NCBI RefSeq assembly: GCF_964340395.1
Contig: NC_135551.1
Coordinates: 16,443,503 to 16,507,502 of the forward strand
Origin: Glandiceps talaboti
Taxonomy: Eukaryota; Hemichordata; Enteropneusta; Spengelidae
Length of the DNA: 64,000 nt
Direction: 5' to 3'
A program made the translations under genes and the position numbers. Shown here piece after piece: positions 10,595-21,660 of the stretch. The number at the start of each line of letters is the position of its first letter. Positions within the stretch are counted from its first letter, which is position 1. The notes beneath the pieces are model-generated. The model was given only the letters and a program-made list of their open reading frames with translations, had not been told where the DNA came from and ran no database searches.

Positions 10595-11207
10595 CACTTT
10601 TGAATAGCCAATCAGGACGAGCGTTACGTTGGCCGCTTCAAACACTGGAGAAATTGAAAAAACAAGCAAACAAACTACCCAATGTCAACATACTCAACAC
10701 ATGTGCACACGGTGCGCATGAAAGGTTTGCGTATAAAGACTTTAGCTAGCAGTCGCGAGTCGACAACACTATCCACAGATTGTGTAAATAAAAGCTGATA
10801 AAGGTAATCCTGTTTTTAAATTACGGTAAGTACCTAAAGATAACATACAATGTGCTAAATTAGTTGGAAGTATAAACCATTTCCATGATTAGTTCAATTT
10901 ATTGCGAGTTAGATTTGAAGTGTTTGTAATGCAGTAGTTTTAATCTTTTTGTAGGTTGCTTACAAATCGTTTGGCGTACATGACTACGATCACGATGTTG
11001 TTTGATTGTTTCTGATTACAACAGTCCGCTCTACCACTCTCAACTGTGATAAAAATAGCCTCAGACGTTCACAGTATTACACATTACAGAAAGTATGTGC
11101 CAGTGAATATTTTAGACACCATGCAGCTTGACATGACACTTGTTTATTTACCTCAGAAAAGGGCATATATGTAGGTAGGTCTCTCCCTCCCCCTCTCTAT
11201 TCCCACT

Positions 11208-11212
<5 letters not shown>

Positions 11213-11272
<60 letters not shown>
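11213..11272. repeat. (TC)n microsatellite
   Basis: A pure TC run preceded by C-rich sequence. The Arg/Glu frame read from the other strand is an artefact. Confidence 0.97.
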
Positions 11273-11276
<4 letters not shown>

Positions 11277-11351
11277 AAATAACATGGATAGCTTTTTCAA
11301 CAGTTGGATTCAATCCAATCCATTTCAGTTCTTTATTATGTTCAACATCAA

Positions 11352-11757
11352 TAAATACAACAATGTTCAACCAACTGTATCTCTTAGCTTGTCTCAAGCT
11401 GTGCTAAATGTACCTACTAGCAGCAAGTTTCTCTATTGATCAGTGTTAATCTCTCACTCACTGATGTTTAATTGAAAAAAAAAGTTAATAAGTCCAAGGC
11501 TGGAACAACTCCTACATTTAATCTTAAATTAGCAACTACATAATGCAACACTGGAACTTTCTTTATTATACCAGATTAACTATCTACCAGTGTCGCTATC
11601 CTCTACTCAAAACTCCACCAGTGAAATGTACACTAATTCAACATCAGGGAGTGAAAGATTACACTGTGATCAACAGAGAAATTTGCTGCTATTATAGGTA
11701 GTTGTAGCACAGCTTGAGGCTAAGAGATACAGTTGATCAAACATTATTGTACATGCA
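11352..11757. repeat. Inverted repeat nested in the RecQ transposon
   Basis: Arms at about 11352-11475 and 11637-11757 are imperfect reverse complements. Words include aacaatgttcaaccaactgt with ctcttagct, and tctctattgatcag with ctctcactc..ctgatgtt. The spacer is about 160 bp. It could be a nested foldback element or an internal duplication. Confidence 0.7.
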
Positions 11758-11892
11758 CAATTACAAAAGGGACACGATGGAAAATGAACACAAGAAAAGT
11801 TTATGGAAAAGATACATTGTTGTATGGATTTCAATTTTCTTGCCAAAAAGTCAATAAAATATACAAAGTGATTATGTAGAAATTAAAAAATT

Positions 11893-14429
11893 AGTCAGAG
11901 CTACTACACTCTGACAGATCTTCGACAACTGTGTCTGATTCAATGCTACAAGTGTCACTTGACATGTCCTCCTCCTCACTATCAGTTTCTGCACAAAAAT
12001 GAATGAGATGATTCTCTATATAATTGGAACTGGACAAACACTGACCGCATGTTCATTTTTTTCACATATATCACAACAATCATGGTGTGCTTTCTTACTT
12101 TTCATTTTGGTTAGATCAGTCTCGGAAGCAAAGTTCTCTAATAAAATTCTTCTACATAATGTATCATTTAAAATATATTTCTTAAGGTGTGGACAAATGT
12201 CTTGTAGCATTCTCCCATTATACAATAAAATTGCATGTGACGGATTGTTGTCTCTCCCCATTCTACCTGACTCCTGGATATAGCTCTCCAAATCAAATGA
12301 GGGACCATAGTGTATGCCATGATGTGTATCTTTTATGTCAATGCCCACACCAAGAGCTGTTGTACAAAAAATTACATGTAATGTTGATGTAGCAGATTCC
12401 TTCCGTATTTCCAGCAAATGTGACTCTTGGACCATTGAGTCAGTCTCATTGTGGTACATGCCAACCTAGTTGACAGAATCAGGGTATTCTTCTTTAAAAT
12501 AATGAAATAACTTGGCAGTTGCATCAATTGAGGAACAGTAAACAATTGTCCGAGGGAAGGCTTCTCTTTCATCTCGCAATTTATCTACCATCCAAAACAG
12601 GGTTGTGGGTATATCACACAGGATTTTCATTACTGAGTACCTAATGTTCTCCTTATTTGGACAAACATTTATTACTGTGCAGTCAAGAATTATAAGACTT
12701 TTCTTTATCTGTGACTGAAGGCTTTTAGATGCAGTAGCAGTTAATGCCAGGACTTGTACATCAAAAAATGATCTTAGTTCACCAACATGTGAAAAATATT
12801 CATGAAACGCCCCGTCCTGTGCTCTGCGTTTACTTTTACCACTAAGGTTTGTTTTTTCACCCCTGAGAAGAAAAAAAACATACTACATATTATTGACCTG
12901 ACCAAAGCATTTTTCCATCAATAATTCTAACACTGAAATCCAGCCAACCTTCTTACTCAACACCTATATTGCACTGTATAACATAAATTTTGCATTGAAT
13001 GTTTTACAGTGTGAATATCCTACAAGCAAATTGACATATTACAATTCATAACGCAGTGCTTCAATAAGAAGTACAATACTGGAAGACAAAAAATTAAGTA
13101 ACATTATCACCCAAACATATGCAAGACTGCACTGTCACAAAAATACATAAACATTAAAGATTGGACAAATAGATTATAAAGTGAACTTCATTATGCAGTT
13201 TGGTAATTTTGATTGTAACATTATCGATGTTCATTCTCTTCATCAACTGTGAGTTTGGTTAAGCTGTGGTATTGCATTTTTTAAGTGTCCTTCATACAGA
13301 AATAACTATAATAATTACTCACCACTTCGGTATAGTATACACTTCATCTATTGCCAACAACACTATCTTGTCGCTATGCCTCTGTAGGGACTCAATTTTA
13401 TGATGTTTCTTTAAATAGTCCTCTGGTGATCCATACAAGTATGTTGGTAAATCGCTCCCATCGACATAGTCACTTACAAATCCTACAGATTGACCCAATG
13501 AAGTCACAGTTGCTACCTATAAAAAGCATAATACCACAAAAGTAAATAAAAATCCATCTCAGTTCCTTGTACATTGAATTTTGGTTCAAGAGTATAATTT
13601 ACAAATACAAAGATACACTTGTAGCTTTCACATATTAATTGAATATTTTACCGTATGGATGGCAAAGTTGGTGACCATGTAAGTTGGCAAAACAATTCTT
13701 TTTCTTGCAGCAAAGAAAGCAAAATTCAAAATGGAAACAATATGTTAAAGCATCATCAGAACACATTACAAGAAGGAAAGCATAGATCATAACATATAGA
13801 AAAAGATTTACCTCATCCTTCATTAGAGAGACAAGCAGAGAAACAATTATTACACTTCCACATTTTGGCAACATATGGGGATACATATGGTAAATCAATG
13901 ACTTGCCAAATACAGTTGGAAGAATAGCAAAGACATCATGGCCGGAGAGTAGGGAAACTAGTCCATCTTTTTTGGGAAGGTTTTAGGTCGTCTTCTTCTA
14001 CTCCAAATTGTTCACAAACCTGTCGAAAGTAGAAAATACTACTAATATAGTTCTTCATAACTCCATGTATAAAGCTTTTGAAATCAATAAAATTTAAATT
14101 AACGTCAACTTCAAGGCTAGTGGTGGAAACATATCATTTCAATACGTCTTCTCACATTTCCAAAGCTTATTCAACTTTAAAGTTCAAGCAAGGCAAGTTC
14201 AGTAAGTTTGCAAACACGCTCGCGCTCGACATGGGGTAAAACGAAAAAACTAGTAAACTTGCTACAGCATACGACATCGTAGCGTTAGAGTTCAATAAAA
14301 AAGAATACACAAGATCAACGTTACAATAAAAACATGCACTTATGGAAGTAATGATACACAACTCACTTTAAAATTCCATTGTTGGGTTATTTCCATGATT
14401 TCCGTACGAGCTGAACTTGTAGACGGCAT
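11893..14429 (-). pseudogene. RecQ-type SF2 DNA helicase pseudogene (four main exons plus acidic tail)
   Basis: RecQ enzymes unwind DNA 3'-5' using ATP. Exons: 14429-14367 (ATG, donor GTGAGT), 14019-13812 (acceptor GACAG, donor GTAAAT), 13516-13323 (donor GTGAGT) and 12862-12016. Helicase motifs run in order: LPTVFGKS (motif I, Val for the usual first Gly), VSLLVSLMKDE (Ia), LLAIDEVY (II, Tyr for His of DEAH), ALTATAS (III), TIVYCSS (IV), FCTTALGVGID (V) and ESGRMGRD (VI). Then come CRR and DCCDIC, parts of the RecQ zinc-binding region. A last acidic exon may lie at 11992-11893. A one-base excess in an A6 run (13968-13973) and an in-frame TAG (12466-12468) disable it. It is contained in the TIR element, so it is transposon cargo rather than a host RECQ gene. 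The RecQ identity is secure; activity is not expected. Confidence 0.88.
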
Positions 14430-14544
14430 CTTACTTCAGAACAGTTTGTGCGCATGCGTCGGTGGTGGTAACCGTATCACTAAATGATTTTGAAAGAAGC
14501 GTGCTGATTGGTTGAGAAATCCTTACAATATTGTCCACGTTCAA
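14430..14544. promoter_or_regulatory. Likely 5' leader/promoter region of the RecQ gene
   Basis: Between the start codon and the right TIR there are only about 115 bp, containing tgcgcatgcgtc (CpG- and NRF1-like GCGCATGCG) and a ccaatcag word on the minus strand. Because the space is short, I infer that promoter elements lie here and in the TIR. No TATA box is evident. Confidence 0.35.
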
Positions 14545-14679
14545 TGGGATTGTAGATTACATCGGTTCAGATGTGGGAAGGCGGCGATCACTCCGAACAA
14601 AACAAACGTCGCAACACGGTGAATAGAGGTAAATAAGGACATCTAGCCGCTTTCACCACATCGGATTTTAATCAGATTG
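14545..14679 (-). repeat. Right terminal inverted repeat of the RecQ transposon
   Basis: Reverse complement of 10460-10594 with about five substitutions and no gaps, suggesting a relatively young insertion or recent homogenisation. It is followed by the second copy of ATCAATACT. Confidence 0.92.
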
Positions 14680-14692
14680 ATCAATACTATAC

Positions 14693-15757
14693 TTAAGCAA
14701 TAAACCACTCCCTGGGGATGGTATACCAAGCGGTTTTGACCAGTGAACGAAATATATGCACAAGTGATAGCGAATGTATATATTGAGTTCACTGGTCAAA
14801 ACCAAGTGGTATACCTTCCCCAGGGAGTGGTGTATCGCTATTATATTATACCATTATTCCAGTATATTGAAAAAATCGGAAAAAAGATAAGAACTAACGT
14901 TTTCTAGTTTCATATGCACCCCATGATTAATTTGCATAACAATACAGCTGCTTTCAAGACATCAATAGCTGATCTGGGCCTCAACTATGACATGAACGTT
15001 ATCTGCTAGTCGTTTCTAAGGCTTACATTGATCAGCTCATTAAAAGTGTACAGTAATGAATAAATCACCTGTTTGACCAAAGGCATAAACTTGAAGTGGT
15101 TTATTGAATATGCTTCATGCCTGTCGACATCGTGACTTGGTGGAGTGACATGGCGGCAGGTTGATATTTACAATGTATTTATTCTATACATATAATTACT
15201 GGAAATTATGTCAGTAGATTTTCGGGTTTGAGGTTTTCCCTCTCGGATTGATGACTGATACTCTAGGACAGGATTCCAGACAAAGTTTTCTTTAGATTAA
15301 TGGTAAGTCAGCCAGTGTAAGCTTTTACACTTACTGATACTACTTCATTTTTATGACAGACAGGACAGACAGCTCACTTGTTTCCACTCCAGCCGAGACT
15401 AGACCCCGGGGGCTAGACACGTCGATGGTACTACTAGCACTATAGAACCAATCGTGTGCATGCCTTGACCTTAGTAGGCGATGATTTGTACAAATACGCG
15501 AAAACTTGGCTGCTTTTGAAATTTCTGTCGTAATTTCCCATAAAATATTGTTTCATTGAGAAAATCCTCCACTGACAATTCCCAGAGTTCACTATGAATG
15601 TCCTGGCGGCCGACTGCAATGCTCCAGTAGACAACAGTGAACGTCAACATTTAGATGTGTGCCAACCGTGCATTATTGCTCATTTTAGACGTGCAAGTTT
15701 GATGTCTAGGCCAATCAGATCTCTCGATTTGTACCATCAATATACTGGTATAATATA
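14693..15757. mobile_element. Hairpin-headed non-autonomous element (element P1)
   Basis: This insert interrupts the satellite between atcaatactatac and tatctattaac. It opens with a large hairpin whose arms are 14696-14748 and 14787-14839 (ccactccctgggga and gtataccaag-type sequence, ending ttttgaccagtgaac), with a 38-nt loop. The body begins attatattatacca...agtatattga at 14840 and ends with the inverse, tcaatatactggtataatat; the left copy has a 7-nt interruption. Near the right end is ccaatcagatct. No coding region was recognised; the short frame at 15440-15634 has no domain. The element at 62795-63682 has the same design. Confidence 0.6.
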
Positions 15758-15930
15758 ATATCTATTAACAACCGTACTACTTACTATACTATCTAATAAC
15801 TACTGTATTATCGATACTATACTATCTATTAACTACTGTATTATCAATACTATACTATCTATTAACAACTGTACTATCTACTTACTGTACTACATGTATC
15901 TACTTAACTACTTTATTGTTACTACTTACA
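15758..15930. repeat. ~70-bp satellite, segment 3
   Basis: About two and a half satellite units (ctatctaataactactg, attatcaatactatac, ctattaacaactgta). It ends where the Mutator-like transposase remnant begins, so the transposase is truncated by, or adjacent to, the array. Confidence 0.85.
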
Positions 15931-15939
15931 TTAATGATT

Positions 15940-17372
15940 TGAAACATATGTGTTAACTCTGTTTTTCTGTGTAACAGAAGCAGCTACTCTGAAAGCTAAA
16001 CATTCTGATTCACTGTAATTGCGTGATATGGATGCCTTGGATGCAATGCTGTTGTTCAAGCTTTCTGGCCTGTGCTAAGGTTTGCTAATTTGGTTGAACT
16101 CTGCATATTTGTGGAACATACCCTTTCAGGTTCTGTCCAAATGGCAAAGTTTTGTGTTTGTAATTGTGGGGATTTTGCCTGTATCCACACCATTTGGAAG
16201 AACAACTACTATGTTCTCTAATGGCATGTGGAATAACACAGTGCTGTACTCAGGGCATCTGGATCACCTCTACTTTGTTCAACAACATAACTAAAACACT
16301 TCACTAGATAATTTATCACTGTTGTACTAAGTTGCTTGTGAGTGAGTTTTAATGAATAGAGTTATGGCTGATGTTTCGCTTTACCTATTTTTTGTCACAA
16401 AGTTTCTTTATTTCACTGGTTACTTGTGATCTGACTCTCACTATTGTTGTTGTGTCATTGTCTCCTACAATTATGCCTACTTCAACATTGTTTGCTTTAG
16501 CTTTTCTTAGCATGTCAACTATCATACTTGGTCCATTGCTTTCAATGTTCCTGTCCTATTTTTCCTAGTCATGGTCCCTAGCATTTATTCCTCTCCTGAT
16601 AGCTGCTTTGCATGTCTTACAGCTTTTACATTTAACACTATACCCTATACACTTCCCTGTCTTTATTCCTACCATAGTAGCATGCCATATGGGAAAATAA
16701 AACAATGACTACTTGTAAACTTACATGTAAAGTTATCCTTAAATTATATTCATGTCTTTTCACTTGCTCACAACTTGGCTAAATTTACATACTAGTATTA
16801 CTGACAGACAATTATGTATATGTTATATAATTTATATCTTATCTATTTATTTAATGCAGAGATGTGTTACTGTAGAAGTATCTTGATTTACATGTGACTA
16901 CTATTTGAGCACTGTCTTTAAAAGTTAGACAATAAATCTACATTTACTAACCTGGTAAACTATTGTAACACTTTCCGCTGTCTTTTTTGCCATACTCCAT
17001 CAACTGAAGCAGTTACTTTCACAGAATCAATGTCCTGTCTAACATCATTACTGTAATTGAGTGAGAATAACAAACAAATAAATATTATAATTAATTTGTG
17101 AAACACACACACACACACACACACACTCTTTCACCTTCATTTACATTTCTTACTGATGTAAAATCATTACAATTCTATATAACACATAACTTATATAAGT
17201 TTGGGCATTTTATACTTTCTATTTTGGTACTAAAACAACTTTTCTATGATTATGAATTTGCAAAGGAATGTAAAACAAAACAGACTAAGTCAATGTTTGT
17301 AACTCAGTAAATTGCCCCCCCCCCCCCAAAAAAAAAAAATAAATAAATAAATAAATAAATAAATAAATAGAA

Positions 17373-17419
<47 letters not shown>

Positions 17420-18620
17420 CTGGTTTGTACACAAACTGGGTATTCAGGTAAGTTTTAATCACACAACAATAAAACTGCATGGTGACAGTCAAATACAAAT
17501 GTACAAATGTATTTTGGAAAATTACATGCACCACAGACTGGATGTCATGAAACAGTAACTCCTATATACCTAGTTTATTTACAAATTATATTTACAATAT
17601 CAACATTATTTCACATCTTTCAGTTTTGAACAGATTATTGAGTAACAAAAATGGGACTAGACAATTGTTACTTCCCCAGATTTTTTACTCTACAAAGTTG
17701 TTTATTTCAAAAAATAATACCATTTCCTCATCTACATGACCACTGTAAACAAAACATGTCTATTCTGATAAGAGGTTCCAATCTGAATTTGTCTAAATGT
17801 TGTCATTCCTCTCCTTACACTACCATGTCATATATATTGTACATGAATTGAATAATTATATAAACTTTGCAATACTTTCTATAATTTTTCCAACTTCCCT
17901 TTCCCTCTTCTTTTTTAAAGACTTGTGATGAATGCCCTTCATATTTAGACTTTTTAAACAGTTGTTTGTCTGACGTTCCCCAATGCCAGTATGTAACATT
18001 CTGATTAGGGAGATATCACTTGGTGTGTGGGGGGGTAACAAAAATTATGGGGTCATGGAAAAAAACAAGATTATTTAATGCAACTTTAATCGACCTGTAA
18101 TTTGGCACTTCTGAAAGTATAAGTTGTCCGTGGGAATGTGCAAGACTTGTTTCATCAAAATCACTATCAGTGTTATCATCAGTACATGAATTTTCTGAGC
18201 TATCAGTATCACAATTGTCTCCATTACTGCCTAGAACATGCATTACAGAAGTATCACTTTCATCAGTCTCAGACTCACTACTGTCAGTTTCACTCATGTC
18301 CAAGATATTAGTTTTAATTTCATTTGCAGTCATTTTGCTTGATCAAAGTTCTAGTGTTCCTACTACGTGAGTGGATATTATATTTATTTTTTCTCTTTTT
18401 AATGTTCTCTGTTTTCGTAATTTATGCTCATCAAGATATTTATCTAACTCTTTCACTTTCAGTTTTTCAAGAGTTCCTCTCAAGAACAACTTGATCCAGT
18501 CATAGTCATTATATTTCTTGTTTTCTCTTTTTTTCTGTTGCTTTCCCTGATGCTTGGATCTGATGTTTTTAACTCTCTCCATGTTTTTCAGATATTCAAT
18601 GTAGTTTTTGACAACACTTA
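15940..18620 (-). pseudogene. Mutator-like (MULE) transposase pseudogene with SAP-like N-terminus
   Basis: A MULE transposase is a DDE enzyme that cuts and joins transposon ends. In minus-strand order I see: SAP-like YNDYDWIKLF...LKVKELDKYLDEH (18582-18343); a Ser/Asp/Glu-rich tract (to about 18016); HTGIGERQTNN...EREVGKIIE (18041-17870); SVDGVWQKR and GKCYNSLPG (17055-16951, acceptor ATTACAG, donor GTTAGT); TMVGIKTGKCIGYSVKCKSC plus KTCK (about 16690-16600); VGIIVGDNDTTTIVRVRSQV (about 16480-16420); REHSSCSSKWCGYRQNP and LPFGQNL (about 16230-16120); and NYSESECLAFRVAASVTQKN near 16020-15955. The series matches the Mutator-like transposase domain of invertebrate elements. It is broken by stops and frameshifts (poly-C near 18030, the WQKR exon, the HD-stop-EKN position, near 16235). 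No TIRs were found, and the C-terminus is missing at the satellite edge. Confidence 0.82.
17098..17540. repeat. Low-complexity intron segment: (AC)n, poly-C and (AAAT)n
   Basis: Within an apparent intron of the MULE remnant lie an AC run (17103-17126), a C run with A run (17316-17338) and about 80 bp of (AAAT)n (17338-17419). The Leu/Phe/Ile/Tyr open frame on the minus strand is an artefact of the tetranucleotide run. Confidence 0.95.
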
Positions 18621-20480
18621 TGCTGACAATTTATATTTCTCTGTAAAACGGATTATAGCAATTCAGTCATGTAATTGTTTGAAGCATACAGCTTTTTATG
18701 TTGGCACGGGGTTGGAAGTCATCTATAGTTTGGTTTGTGTTTAGGCAAAATCACCTAATACTGGAAATAGAAGTTAAACTCATATATCAGTCAAAGCATA
18801 ACAAACAAAAATGTTGATAGTTTAATTATTTCAGTTTTTGACTTTTCCTTTCAACAATAAAATGTTCACAATTATACATGTACTTGCATTGTTGACAAGC
18901 TGAGCAAACAAACCAGCATTGGAACTGTATTCAACATGTATCTAAGAAGTAGTACAGTTGTGAAGTATTTATAGTATACCTGCATTGCCCAATGGAATAT
19001 GTTGTTCTTGCCATTGTGAATGAAACAGTTATCTTCTTTTTTTTCGATATAATGATTTACCCTGTAAAAGTTTATACACTGAAACTTTATAAGTTATTTA
19101 TGAGTATTTATTTGTTTTTTTAGCACAACTGAACAAAGGTTCAGAGGTTCAAAGGCTATGTTTGTGTGTGTGTGTGTGTTTTGTAATTGTATGCATACAT
19201 GTACAGACAGATGGAGACAGACAGACAGACAGACAGACATGTGTTCATGTACATTGTGTATGTATAGTGTGTTAATGTGTATGTGTGTAAGTGTATGGGG
19301 GGGGGGGTCAAGGACAAAAATCAAGAACTTGCAGGGGGGGGGGGGGCATCAATTGTTCCCAAGCTTTTGTAGGGGGGGGGAGGGCATGAAAAAAATACAC
19401 TAGGAAAAACGGAAATCCCCTGGGGTCCCCCTGGAAGTAAAGTCTGGACACTTGCCTAGCTATGTCTCAGTTCCTGGTGGTATTTTTATACCTAGTATGT
19501 TATAGCCCCAGATAACCCAGATTGCTTTAATCATAACTAACTGTAAACTATGTTTAATAGGAGCCTCAGTCCAATATTTCCAATCTATAAATGCAAATTA
19601 TTAAATTAAAAACTCTGGACCTAAGATATATTTAGCCTACAATGTAACTATCTTGATTATAATATATGCATTCATTAATTTGAGTAATTGGTAATAAACT
19701 TGAACCGACATCTAAATATTAATGGTACAATTGGCATAACCTCACATAAATACCCAGTAATTATAATTATGTATATGTAGACTAACATGGTATCAACAAT
19801 CATGACGTAATATAATTCAGAAAGAAAAGTTTCCTACCTAGCTTAGTGTTGATGTCCCAACGTTAAACTAGGCCTTTGGTTGTAGAATCTCTGTGACGCT
19901 TTCCAAGGGGGGCATGGTTGGTGGCAGCACATGCTGGATTGTCACAGCGCACATGCAGCCAAGCACACATTTTTTGGTCACCTAGGCAGGAACTACATTA
20001 TCTAAGTGACAAAGTCAAACTGTACATTGGAAACAGTGCTCTACGCCCCTCCCTAAGATATGAAGCTCCACCACTGCATCAGTCGCCTGCCATCTCTCCT
20101 GTCACCGTGCGTGTTTTCTGGCGCAAATAGTGCGTTGTCAAAAGCATCGACAGACTGCACACGTACACACACAAGACGTAGCTCTACTTCAACAATTCCG
20201 TCGTCTTCATGAAACTCCGTACCCTCGATTGTCAGATCATACGAATGTTCGTAGCGGAGATGTTGACTAAAATGGTGGTTGTCGTCGGGTACGGGGTGTA
20301 TTTCAGCTTGGCTATTAGTTTATACCACGACGGAAATGTTCTTTCGACATAAAATGGCCAAAATTCACTGAGGATGGGCACACATGCGCAGAACCCCAAA
20401 ATAATCGAGGCACATTCAACGTCACGCCTATATATGAAATACATTGTATCTGAGAACCCAGTCTCATTATTCGTCACCCG
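18621..20480. other. Non-coding; microsatellites and G-runs
   Basis: No gene recognised. It contains (GT)n at 19163-19180, (ACAG)n near 19205-19240, and three G-runs (about 19297-19307, 19333-19346, 19372-19381) each followed by similar agggcat or ggtcaag words. The G-run stretch resembles the subterminal poly-C blocks of elements H1 and H2 and may be a fragment of the same repeat family. An exon upstream of the SAP-like frame could lie here, but none is convincing. Confidence 0.4.
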
Positions 20481-20833
20481 TCAGAGGATTGAGATATAAT
20501 TATATGTCGATCGCTAGGTGAAGAAAACACAGCGAACTGCAATATAATTATATACGACGAGGTTTGGAGAGAAAACCAAAATAAATGAACAGAAATAATT
20601 ATATGGTGAGGTTTGAAGAAAACACATCACATGGCTAAGGGAACCATCAGTATATACTGGAGGGAGGGGAGGGCCGGAGGAAATCACACATGGTTTGTTA
20701 AGTAAAACATTACCCTCCCCCAATTATCCATTTGTAAAAAGTGACCCTCCCCTTTTCCCATTACTGTAAAAACCTGGCTAGTTACCTTTCTCTTATAATC
20801 ATACACAATCTAGTTAGTATCTAAAACGTGCTT

Positions 20834-21060
20834 TCATGTTGTGCATACTCTAGATCTGCCTGATGTGGTCACTTGTAAAAGTTCCCTGATATCATTGTCA
20901 TCATTATCACCTTCACCTCTAGTATTGCCGTTTGTAATATCAGTGTCACTCTAATCTGACTCATCACTGCCACTACTTGAGTCAGTACATGTATCACTGT
21001 CTGTGTTCTCTATTACATTCAAAACTAAATCATCATCACTGCTACTATCATCATCATATC
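20834..21060 (-). pseudogene. Acidic C-terminal frame in element H2
   Basis: The minus strand encodes RYDDDSSSDDDLVLNV and TDSDTCTDSSSGSDESD, then a stop (20951-20953). In a shifted frame it continues with SDTDITNGNTRGEGDNDDND and ends TTSGRSRVCTT, then stop. The ending resembles YTRSGRRATT of the acidic exon in element H1. It is broken once. The (AAC)n run just upstream (21063-21110) makes an artificial poly-Leu extension. Confidence 0.45.
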
Positions 21061-21062
21061 TG

Positions 21063-21110
<48 letters not shown>
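21063..21110. repeat. (AAC)n microsatellite
   Basis: A pure AAC run within element H2, adjacent to the acidic frame. Confidence 0.97.
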
Positions 21111-21660
21111 CGCGGACAGCGTGAGTGATAAGGTGAGATGGGTACACTCAAGACAATTCATCGTTTTACATAAGAAAAATGCTTACATATGGGGGGGGGT
21201 GGGTTTTTTTTGTACTTTGGCATGTAAAGTGTACCCGTAAAAATAAATGTAGAGTGCTCATCTCACTTACATCTCAAAACACACAACACAAATGGACAAT
21301 AATTGAATCTTCAATTTGATCACAAAACTACGGATTGTGAAATGTGACCCTCCCCCAAACATTATAATGCAAAATATGACCCTCCCATTCCCCCAAAACA
21401 GGTTTGTAAAATTTGACCCCCCCCCCCCGATTCCTCCGACCCCCTGTCAATACTGAAGGCTCCCTAATATAAAGGCGAGGTTTGGAGAGAACATATCCCC
21501 CAGCAGTCTGAGGTATAATCATTCGGCGACGTTTGACGAGAAACGCCAGCAAACTGAAATAATTACTAGATGGTGAGATTTGAAGAGAAACCTCTCAGAT
21601 GCTAGATGTGATATGGCTGATACGGCGATGTTTGGAGAGGAAACCCTGACACCGTTAACG

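Larger units (their letters stand above)
10595..11892. other. 3' non-coding part of the RecQ transposon
   Basis: No coding region was recognised. A TATA-like cgtataaagac lies at about 10731. The stretch also includes a (TC)n run (11213-11272) and a ~120-bp-arm inverted repeat (11352-11757). It may contain material deleted or replaced relative to an autonomous parent element. Confidence 0.5.
10460..14679 (-). mobile_element. RecQ-carrying TIR DNA transposon with 9-bp target duplication
   Basis: The 4220-bp element is bounded by 135-bp terminal inverted repeats that differ at only about five positions. Both begin CAATCTGATTAAAATCCGAT. Directly outside them lies the perfect 9-bp duplication ATCAATACT (10451-10459 and 14680-14688), a word that is part of the host satellite. 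A 9-bp duplication is typical of Mutator-like elements and also occurs in some other superfamilies. The only recognised gene is a four-exon RecQ-type helicase on the minus strand with at least one stop and one frameshift. No DDE transposase is visible inside, so the copy is probably non-autonomous or internally deleted. Confidence 0.88.
20639..21464. mobile_element. TIR DNA transposon with TAA target duplication (element H2)
   Basis: Ends are inverted repeats of about 40 bp. The left starts GGGAACCATCAGTATATACT, with gagggccggaggaaatc further in; the right ends gattcctccgacccc, then caatactgaaggctccc. TAA sits outside both ends (20636-20638, 21465-21467). Subterminal gtgaccctcccc words repeat at both sides. 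The overall layout parallels element H1: TAA duplication, G-rich termini, poly-C subterminal repeats and an acidic minus-strand frame. That points to the same broad family, perhaps PIF/Harbinger-like. Confidence 0.7.
20480..21660. repeat. ~65-75-bp minisatellite flanking element H2
   Basis: Units contain taattatatggtgaggtttg followed by gagagaaaac or gaagaaaacac. They are seen at 20490-20638 and again at 21465-21660. The array is one block split by element H2. Confidence 0.65.
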
